Of a stretch of 64,000 nt of DNA, positions 58,043 through 64,000 are shown in pieces (position 1 is the stretch's first letter; every line of letters starts with the position of its first letter). Location of the stretch: the NCBI RefSeq assembly GCF_030464365.1, contig NZ_VCYI01000011.1, positions 53,001 to 117,000 of the forward strand, given 5' to 3'. A model generated the notes under the pieces. That model worked only from the letters and a program-made list of their open reading frames with translations. It ran no database searches and was not told the DNA's origin. The position numbers were made by a program, and so were the translations under genes. This DNA is from Methanoculleus methanifontis (lineage in GTDB: Archaea > Halobacteriota > Methanomicrobia > Methanomicrobiales > Methanoculleaceae).

Positions 58043-58957
58043 TTACTTCTCCACCACGATATCATACACCGCGTGCCACCTCCCCGGCGAGTAGGTCCTG
58101 ACCTGCCGCTCGGCGACCTCGCCATCGGTAACCTCCCTGATCAGGGGGAGGTACTCCCCCTCCTGCTCCTGGAGCGCGTAGAGGTGGATCGTCCCGCCGT
58201 CCCGGCAGAGGGCGGCCGCCGCCGGGAGGAACTCCGGCGCGGCGAGGGGGAGGTTCATGACGACCCGGTCGAACGGGGGAAAGCCGAGCCGGGGGAGGTG
58301 TGCGGCGTCGGCGAGCACCGGGATGACGTTTCCGGCGCGGTTGAGCGCGATGTTCTCGATCAGGAGGTGGACCGCGGTGGGGTTGAGGTCGGCGGCGACG
58401 ACGAGACCCGCCTTCCCGGCGAGGGTGATCGCGAACGGCCCGACGCCGGCGAACATATCGAGCACCCGCTCCCCCTCCTCCATCGCCCCGAGAACCCGCT
58501 GCCGCTCGGTCGAGAGCCGGGCGGAGAAGTAGGCGAGGGAGAGGTCAACGTCGAAGGAGTGGCCGTACTCCGTCACCCGGGTGCGGGTGGTGGGAACCCC
58601 CGCAAGGACGGAGAACCGGCGGGTGCGGTACTCCCCCTCGACCGCGGTTTCGGGGAAGAGGACGGTCTCAAGCGACGGCCGGGAGGCGAGCAACCGCTCT
58701 GCTCCCGCGGGATCGTTCTCCTGCATGATGGCGATCCCGCCCACGAGCTCGTGGCGGGGAAGTTCGATGCGTTCCGGCACCGTCTCGAACTCGCACCGGA
58801 CGGCGCCGGGGATCTCCTCCGTCACCGGGAATAGGATCGCGTCACCCTCCGGTCGCGGATGGAACCGGCGGTCGAGGAACCCCTCCTCAAGCAGCCGGCG
58901 CCGCCTCCCTTCAGCCTCTCGTCTCGGCACCGCAAGGCACCACTGTTCTTCTCCCAT
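58043..58957 (-). CDS. Trm5-like tRNA (guanine-N1)-methyltransferase
   Basis: A 304-residue class I SAM methyltransferase of the Trm5 family, which methylates G37 of tRNA to m1G and, in archaea, can also act in wyosine formation. The SAM site is DMFAGVGPFAITLAGKA, preceded by a conserved arch (VTEYGHSFDVDLSLAYFS, then RLSTERQRV). A VMNLPLAAPEFL segment corresponds to the N-P-P-Y/N-L-P catalytic loop. The ATG at 58957 has GGTGGT four bases upstream; GTG 58966 is within that site. A close paralogue with transferase activity on wybutosine cannot be excluded. It is divergent from the HMG-CoA reductase gene. Confidence 0.85.
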   Translation of the reverse strand: MGEEQWCLAVPRREAEGRRRRLLEEGFLDRRFHPRPEGDAILFPVTEEIPGAVRCEFETVPERIELPRHELVGGIAIMQENDPAGAERLLASRPSLETVLFPETAVEGEYRTRRFSVLAGVPTTRTRVTEYGHSFDVDLSLAYFSARLSTERQRVLGAMEEGERVLDMFAGVGPFAITLAGKAGLVVAADLNPTAVHLLIENIALNRAGNVIPVLADAAHLPRLGFPPFDRVVMNLPLAAPEFLPAAAALCRDGGTIHLYALQEQEGEYLPLIREVTDGEVAERQVRTYSPGRWHAVYDIVVEK

Positions 58958-59001
58958 ATCGACCACCAGCCATCTTTAGATATGAACTCTCATACTTATT
59001 C

Positions 59002-60210
59002 ATGGATGAGTATATCAAGAGGCTGAAAGACGGGTCTCTCAAACTCTACGCTCTCGAGAAAGAGCTCCCCCCCGAGGAGGCCGTCCGGGTGCGCCGGGCG
59101 TTCGTCGAGGGTGAGACCGGCACCGCCCTCCCGAAAGTGGGGTCGTTTTCCATCGTGATCGACCGGGTCGTGAAGCGCAACATCGAGAACATGATCGGCA
59201 CCGTCCAGGTGCCGCTCGGCGTTGCAGGCCCGCTCCGGGTGAAGGGCGAGTATGCCGACGGATCCTACTACCTCCCCCTCGCGACGACCGAGGGGGCGCT
59301 CGTCGCCTCGGTGAACCGCGGCTGCTCACTCATCACCCGGGCGGGGGGGGCGGACGTGCGGATCATGCGGGACGGGATGACCCGGGCACCGGTCTTTGCC
59401 GCCCGCGACGTCGGCCACGCCCGTGATGTGGCGGTCTGGGTGGAGAGCCACGCCGCGGAGATCCGGGAGGTTGCAGAGAGCACCACGAAGCACGGCGAGT
59501 TCCGTGAAGCCGTCACCTACGTTGCCGGGACAAGTGTCTTCGTTCGGCTCGAGTTCGACACCAAGGACGCCATGGGGATGAACATGGTGACGATCGCGGG
59601 CCAGAAGGTCGGCGAACTCATCGAGCGGGAGACCGGGGCCCGCCTCGTCGCTACCTCCGGGAACATGTGCACCGACAAGAAACCGGCAGCGATCAACCTG
59701 GTCCGGGGCCGGGGGAAGACCGTGGCCGCGGGGGTGCGGCTTACCGACGCGGCGATCATGGATCTCCTGAAGACTGACGCGGAGACCCTCGCGGAGGTCA
59801 ATTACCGCAAGAACCTGGTGGGTTCGGCCCGGGCGGCCTCGTTCGGGTTCAACGCCCAGGCGGCAAACGTCGTCGCCGCTACGTTCATCGCCTGCGGGCA
59901 GGACCCCGCCCACGTCGTCGAGGGGAGCACCGCGATCACAACCGTCGACCGGGTGGACGGCGGGGTCTACGTCTCGGTCACCCTCCCGTCGCTTCCCGTG
60001 GGAACGGTCGGGGGCGGCACGGGGATCGATACCCAGCACGAGTGCCTCACGATGCTCGGCGTCGCCGGTGGCGGCGAGCCGCCGGGAGCCCACGCAAAGG
60101 CGTTTGCGGAGATCGTTGCCGCCGGGGTGCTCGCCGGCGAACTCTCCCTCCTCGGCGCTCTCGCGGCCCAGCACCTCGCCCGCGCCCACCAGGAGCACGG
60201 GCGGGAGTGA
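59002..60210 (+). CDS. hmgA: Hydroxymethylglutaryl-CoA reductase (class I)
   Basis: A 402-residue class I HMG-CoA reductase that reduces HMG-CoA to mevalonate, the committed step of archaeal lipid synthesis. Motifs include ENMIGTVQVPLGVAGPL, LATTEGALVASVNRG with the catalytic glutamate, DAMGMNM for the cofactor, and PVGTVGGGTG near the C-terminus. There is no membrane domain, as usual in archaea. It stands alone, 1.5 kb from the operon for the two preceding steps of the pathway, separated by the Trm5-like gene and hairpin region. A TATA-like AGATAT is near 58978. Confidence 0.95.
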   Translation: MDEYIKRLKDGSLKLYALEKELPPEEAVRVRRAFVEGETGTALPKVGSFSIVIDRVVKRNIENMIGTVQVPLGVAGPLRVKGEYADGSYYLPLATTEGALVASVNRGCSLITRAGGADVRIMRDGMTRAPVFAARDVGHARDVAVWVESHAAEIREVAESTTKHGEFREAVTYVAGTSVFVRLEFDTKDAMGMNMVTIAGQKVGELIERETGARLVATSGNMCTDKKPAAINLVRGRGKTVAAGVRLTDAAIMDLLKTDAETLAEVNYRKNLVGSARAASFGFNAQAANVVAATFIACGQDPAHVVEGSTAITTVDRVDGGVYVSVTLPSLPVGTVGGGTGIDTQHECLTMLGVAGGGEPPGAHAKAFAEIVAAGVLAGELSLLGALAAQHLARAHQEHGRE

Positions 60211-60285
60211 CGGGAGCAAGGCCCACGCCCTCTGCTGAGCACCTCCCCCCGTATACCGAGAGCGGTATGACCCCTGCCTGGGGAC

Positions 60286-61125
60286 TTACTCTTCCAGCGA
60301 GCGATACCAGACGTTCATGCTCTCGAACCCGCCACAGATGTTGGTGTTGTTCGTGAGCGTTCCCCCCCACGCATACCCCGCCCGGGCAAACGTGGCGTTG
60401 ATCGGGTAGGAGAGCGCCCGGGCGATGGTGAAGGCGGTCTTCAGCCCGGCCGCCCGCATCTCCTCCTCCATCCGCAAAAGAAGGAGGGACGAGAGGTTCT
60501 GGCCCCGGAAGTCCGGGTGCACGGCAAAATCGGTCATCTCGACGTTCTCGTCGTCGGGGTAGATCTCCGCCGAGGAGGCCGCAGCAAGCCGACCGTCTTC
60601 GGTGCGGACGACGAAGTAGCGGTAGTCCCCGGCCATCGTCTCCCGCAGGTAACCGGGAACGGCGATGGGAAACGGATACGTCGCAAAGACCTCGCCGTAG
60701 AGCGCGGCAAGGTCGTCGGCGTCGTCCTCCGCCGCGGGGGCACACGTCCAGCCCGATGGGAGGGCGGCAGGGCGGGCATCGCCAGCCTTCTCGCGGACGG
60801 CCGCGAGGACCGCAGCGAGATCGCCCGACGCACGCCGGCGTCCCACATCAAGGAACTGCGCTACGAAATACCCGTCCTCCCTGCCCCGGAAGAATCCCGG
60901 AACCCGCGCCTCGACGACGTAGCTGCGGGCGATAAACGAGGAGAGAGCGGAGGCAGGCACTTTTGCGAATATCTTTGTGTAACGCTCTCGCTGTGCGAGC
61001 GCATCGAGGTCGTCGAGGACTTCTGGGAGATCGGCAGGAGAGAGGTGCATCACGTAGATGCGGTCGCTCAACCGCCCGTGCTGGACGAGGGTGTTGCCGA
61101 TCGTCGTAACGGTGTCAGCTGTCAT
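60286..61125 (-). CDS. ablB: beta-lysine N6-acetyltransferase
   Basis: A 279-residue GNAT-family protein of the AblB group, which acetylates beta-lysine to the osmolyte N-epsilon-acetyl-beta-lysine. The GNAT acetyl-CoA region is [20 protein letters not shown], and a C-terminal [20 protein letters not shown] segment is family-typical. The start overlaps ablA by 11 bp, and the pair is the standard salt-stress operon of methanogens. Regulation by osmolarity is known for the family but no specific operator is visible. Confidence 0.92.
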   Translation of the reverse strand: MTADTVTTIGNTLVQHGRLSDRIYVMHLSPADLPEVLDDLDALAQRERYTKIFAKVPASALSSFIARSYVVEARVPGFFRGREDGYFVAQFLDVGRRRASGDLAAVLAAVREKAGDARPAALPSGWTCAPAAEDDADDLAALYGEVFATYPFPIAVPGYLRETMAGDYRYFVVRTEDGRLAAASSAEIYPDDENVEMTDFAVHPDFRGQNLSSLLLLRMEEEMRAAGLKTAFTIARALSYPINATFARAGYAWGGTLTNNTNICGGFESMNVWYRSLEE

Positions 61126-62428
61126 TTCTCCGCTCGAACCGTTCGGTGTGCTCCGGGACGAGCGCCGTCGTCGGATCCTCCTCGGAGAGGAGTTTGGCGA
61201 TCCCGACCGCCTTGGACTCGTCCGCGCCCTCGAGCTTCAGGTACTGGTTGCAGGTCGCGCACTTGCGGTCGCACCAGACCGGTTCGTAGGAGTCGGGCTC
61301 GCGGTAGGTGGTGATCACGCCCTCGAAGTTGCGCAGCACCACCCGGTTCGTGGACCAGGAGATGAGGTACTGGGGCATCACCGGGATCTTCCCCCCGCCG
61401 CCGGGAGCGTCGATGACGTAGGTCGGGACGGCAAACCCGCTGGTGTGCCCGATGAGGTTCTCGATGATCTCGATCCCCTTCGAGACCGGGGTGCGGAAGT
61501 GAGCGAGCCCCTCGGAGAGGTCGCACTGGTAGAGGTAGTAGGGCCGGACCCGGTTCCTGACGAGTTTGTGCACCAGGGTCTTCATGATCCGGGAGCAGTC
61601 GTTCACCCCCGCCAGGAGGACGGTCTGGTTGCCGAGCGGTATGCCGGCATCGGCAAGCCGTGCGAGCGCCTTCTGCGAGGACGCGGTGATCTCCGCCGGG
61701 TGGTTGAAGTGGGTGTTCACCCAGAGCGGGTGGTGCCGGGCAAGCATCGCGCAGAGTTCCTCCGTGATCCGGTAGGGAAGGACGACCGGAGTCCGGGTGC
61801 CGATCCTGACCACCTCGACGTGCTCGATGTCGTCGAGCTCGGTCAGGATCCAGTCGAGGCGGTCGTCGGGGAGCATGAACGGGTCGCCCCCGGAGAGGAG
61901 GACGTCCCGGATCCCGGGGTTCTCCCGGATGTAGTCAAGGCTCTCGATGACCTCGGCCTCTGAGGGGATGGAGTCGACGTCCCCGACCTTCCGCTTCCTG
62001 GTGCAGTGCCGGCAGTACATGGCGCAGACGTTGCTGACTAAAAAGAGCACCCGGTCGGGGTAGCGGTGGGTGATACAGGGAGCCGGGTGGTCGGCGTCTT
62101 CGGCGAGCGGGTCTTCCATGTCGTCGGGCTCGACCTGCAGCTCCGCCGGCGACGGGAAGCACTGCATGAAGATCGGGTCGTTCCAGAGATCCTTTGGATC
62201 GATGAGCGAGAGGTAGTACGGCGTTATCCTCAGGGGGAACCTGCTTGCGGTCTCTTCCAGCTCCCGCCGCTCGTCCTCTCCGAACGATACGCCGAGCAGC
62301 CGCTCGAACGTGGAGATCTCAGTGATCGCGTGCCGGACCTGCCACTTCCAGTCCCGCCAGACTTCGGCGGCAGTACCTGCATCGATCCTTTCTGCTATCT
62401 CCTGCTGGTTGGTTGATAAAATGGCCAT
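61115..62428 (-). CDS. ablA: Lysine 2,3-aminomutase
   Basis: A 437-residue radical SAM/PLP enzyme converting L-lysine to beta-lysine. The cluster motif is [15 protein letters not shown] near residue 141, followed by the GGDPFMLPD glycine-rich segment and the zinc-linked C-terminal [19 protein letters not shown] 62428 has CGGAGGA eight bases upstream, so the frame to 62461 is too long. A TATA box at 62463-62471 lies just before. With ablB it makes the compatible solute N-epsilon-acetyl-beta-lysine, expected in marine or salt-adapted methanogens. Confidence 0.93.
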   Translation of the reverse strand: MAILSTNQQEIAERIDAGTAAEVWRDWKWQVRHAITEISTFERLLGVSFGEDERRELEETASRFPLRITPYYLSLIDPKDLWNDPIFMQCFPSPAELQVEPDDMEDPLAEDADHPAPCITHRYPDRVLFLVSNVCAMYCRHCTRKRKVGDVDSIPSEAEVIESLDYIRENPGIRDVLLSGGDPFMLPDDRLDWILTELDDIEHVEVVRIGTRTPVVLPYRITEELCAMLARHHPLWVNTHFNHPAEITASSQKALARLADAGIPLGNQTVLLAGVNDCSRIMKTLVHKLVRNRVRPYYLYQCDLSEGLAHFRTPVSKGIEIIENLIGHTSGFAVPTYVIDAPGGGGKIPVMPQYLISWSTNRVVLRNFEGVITTYREPDSYEPVWCDRKCATCNQYLKLEGADESKAVGIAKLLSEEDPTTALVPEHTERFERRNDS

Positions 62429-62462
62429 TTGCAGTTCCTCCGGGTCACACTGTATCGCCAAT

Positions 62463-62471
62463 CATATATAA
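62463..62471 (-). promoter_or_regulatory. TATA box of ablA-ablB
   Basis: TTATATATG region on the minus strand, about 40 bp before ATG 62428, leaving a short leader with the ribosome-binding site. Confidence 0.6.
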
Positions 62472-62560
62472 CGGGATCGATCTCCCCGAAAAATGCCCGG
62501 AAATCAAAAATGTGCCCTAAAAAACGGGATCGTCGGGCGGAGCGGCGTGCCCGGCGGGGG

Positions 62561-63697
62561 TCAATCCTGCTCTTCGCCGCGTTTTAAGAGCACCATGCTC
62601 GTGAAGATCCCGGAGAAGACGACTTGCATTCCGGCGAGGAAGAGTGCCAGTGCCCAGACGGCGTTTGCAATCTGGAAGAGGGGGCCGAACCCGGAGGCGG
62701 CCCAGTCCCGGAGGATCCCGAGCCCGACGAGGGCGCCGCCGGCCATCAGCAGGATCCCGGCGAGGAGTTCCCGCTCGAGGTTGTGGTAGTTCATGAGCCG
62801 GGAGAGGAACGGCCCCGCCTCGCCGTAGCCCTGGACGGCCGAGTAGACGGCGATGTTGATCCCGGCAACAAGCGCCTGGAGCCCGCCAATGAAGAAGAGG
62901 GCAGCCAGGATGAAGGAGTGGATGAACGAGGTCTCGACCTCTCCCCGGAAGGCGAAGATGATCATCAGAAAGAAGCCGAAGACCGTGAAGATCAGTCCCG
63001 GAACGGTGATGAACGGGATCGGCCGGTAGAGGAGCATGAACCGGACGTGCCGCCAGCCGTCGGAGAAGCTCTGCAGGTTCGAGGGCGCGACCCGTGGGTA
63101 GTAGGTGATCGGGACCTCGTCGATCCGGAGATTGGCCTTCGCCGCCTCGATGATCATCTCGCTTGCAAACTCCATCCCCCCGGTCTTGACGTTCATCCGT
63201 TCGAGCGCTTCCCGCCGGAACGCCCGGAACCCGGTGTGCGCATCCGATATCCGGATGCCGAACACCCGGTTGAGGAGCCAGGTGAGGAAGGGGTTACCGA
63301 TATACTGGTGGAGGGCGGGCATCGCCCCGGGCCGGATCTCCCCCCGGAGCCGGGAGCCGAGGGCCATGTCGGCACCGGCATCGAGCAGGGCGAGGAGCTT
63401 GGGGATCTCGAGGAAGTCGTAGGTGTCGTCTGCATCCCCGATGACGATATAGCGCCCCCGGGCGCGGGCGAGCCCGGCGAGGTAGGCGTTGCCGTAGCCC
63501 CGTTTCTCCGGCCGGACGACCCTGGCCCCGAGGTCCCGGGCGATCGCCGCCGTCCGGTCGTCGGAGGAGTCGGCGATGATGATCTCGCCGTCGATCCCGA
63601 GATCGGCAAAGACTGTCCGGATCTTGGTGATGCACTTGCCGATGGTGGCCTCCTCGTTGAGCGCGGGGAGGACGACGGAGAGGGCGGGGGTATTCAT
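62561..63697 (-). CDS. Membrane glycosyltransferase family 2 (polyprenyl-phosphate sugar synthase-like)
   Basis: A 378-residue GT2 enzyme. The catalytic domain opens with SVVLPALNEEATIGKCI, has IIADSSDDRT and the metal-binding GDADDTYDF (D-x-D), then DAHTGFRAFRREAL. From about residue 230 there are four hydrophobic spans (PGLIFTVFGFFLMIIFAF and following). This resembles dolichol-phosphate glucose/mannose synthases that load sugars on a lipid carrier for archaeal N-glycosylation or surface polysaccharide. Its link to the distant PaaK/FemAB/CapA locus is speculative. A TATA-like CTCTATACGG near 63727-63736 precedes the ATG. Confidence 0.88.
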   Translation of the reverse strand: MNTPALSVVLPALNEEATIGKCITKIRTVFADLGIDGEIIIADSSDDRTAAIARDLGARVVRPEKRGYGNAYLAGLARARGRYIVIGDADDTYDFLEIPKLLALLDAGADMALGSRLRGEIRPGAMPALHQYIGNPFLTWLLNRVFGIRISDAHTGFRAFRREALERMNVKTGGMEFASEMIIEAAKANLRIDEVPITYYPRVAPSNLQSFSDGWRHVRFMLLYRPIPFITVPGLIFTVFGFFLMIIFAFRGEVETSFIHSFILAALFFIGGLQALVAGINIAVYSAVQGYGEAGPFLSRLMNYHNLERELLAGILLMAGGALVGLGILRDWAASGFGPLFQIANAVWALALFLAGMQVVFSGIFTSMVLLKRGEEQD

Positions 63698-63857
63698 GGG
63701 ATTCTCGGAATAGTATCGGCCTTTCGCCGTATAGAGTGTATCGATTGCTGTTACCGGTGTAGCATAACCCGGTGCTCGAGATGAGGAGGGGGCCAGGGGC
63801 TTTTTTTCACCTTATTTTGTTGATCCTGATGTGTGTGGAGGTTTACCATCTCACGCG

Positions 63858-64000
63858 AAGTGCGAGCGCAAGCGGAGCGTGAGCACCGAAGGTGCGAGCC
63901 GCGACTGTCCACAGGACGGGAGCGTGAGCACCGAAGGTGCGAGCCGCGACTGTCCACAGGACGGGAGCGTGAGAAGCCGTAGGCTTCGAGCCGCGACTGT
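63858..64000. repeat. Short-hairpin array 3: 45-bp tandem repeat, open at the right edge
   Basis: A 45-bp unit starting GAGCGTGAG begins at 63875, 63920 and 63965. Units 1 and 2 are identical. Each contains GCACCGAAGGTGC and GTCCACAGGAC palindromes. In unit 3 the first palindrome is replaced by GAAGCCGTAGGCTTC while the spacers are unchanged. Read on the minus strand the spacers are TCACGCTCC and AGTCGCGGCTC, matching arrays 1 and 2. It is truncated by the window edge. Confidence 0.75.

Noticed and set aside
63858..64000. CRISPR array at the right edge
   Set aside because: The 45-bp units have no unique spacers; both the unit and its spacers repeat, the variable part is a palindrome, and no cas genes are present.
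1..64000. tRNA or rRNA genes
   Set aside because: No cloverleaf with T-arm GTTCRAATC pattern or rRNA core sequence was seen in the intergenic regions; a dedicated tRNA scan could not be run.

Overview
This window comes from a high-GC euryarchaeal methanogen, most like Methanomicrobiales (Methanoculleus type). The evidence is gene content. There is a four-subunit pyruvate:ferredoxin oxidoreductase, a thermosome, the tRNA-Ile2 agmatidine synthetase TiaS, an RPA/Rpa-associated pair, ADP-forming acetyl-CoA synthetase, deoxyhypusine synthase, CTP-dependent riboflavin kinase, the archaeal thiolase/HMG-CoA synthase/DUF35 operon with HMG-CoA reductase, and the ablA/ablB genes for the osmolyte N-epsilon-acetyl-beta-lysine. 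Many genes have a TATA box about 25 nt before the start codon, consistent with archaeal leaderless mRNAs. I saw no rRNA, tRNA, CRISPR array or intact insertion sequence.

Layout. 1-475: 5' part of a radical SAM protein. 953-10252: a surface-polymer-like locus with three PaaK/CapK-like adenylating enzymes, three FemAB/GNAT-like acyltransferases and a CapA-like protein. 10437-13186: porBACD. 13164-20580: a zinc-ribbon protein, an Hsp20-like protein, a DUF255/YyaL protein, an OsmC-like protein, a metallo-beta-lactamase/double-rhodanese protein and a fused ADP-forming acyl-CoA synthetase. 20873-25343: metal-chelate ABC importer with two near-identical lipoprotein receptors. 25413-26812: DUF1622, Nudix and type-4 uracil-DNA glycosylase. 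27145-31386: a tandem family of small lipoproteins, with a 3' remnant and a copy broken by a hairpin array.

31487-39014: lysS, ywbE and three tandem sensor histidine kinases. 39341-43314: thermosome, HTH regulator and tiaS. 43780-46910: deoxyhypusine synthase, pyrF, a stand-alone NrdD-type glycyl-radical domain coupled to cbiZ, and a DUF1858 protein. 47196-51525: RPA, Rpa-associated protein and RecQ. 51690-54034: a small membrane protein, a resolvase-like protein that seems to lack its catalytic serine, and ribB-ribK. 54153-60210: mevalonate-pathway genes with their own HTH regulator and a Trm5-like methyltransferase. 60286-63697: ablB-ablA and a membrane glycosyltransferase. The right edge runs into a 45-bp tandem repeat.

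The least conventional material is the 3+3+1 PaaK/FemAB/CapA locus, the glycyl-radical/CbiZ pair, the expanding lipoprotein family with a shared 50-bp promoter element, and a family of short-hairpin arrays at three separate loci whose hairpins are separated by two recurrent spacers. All functions are inferred from sequence recognition without a database search.
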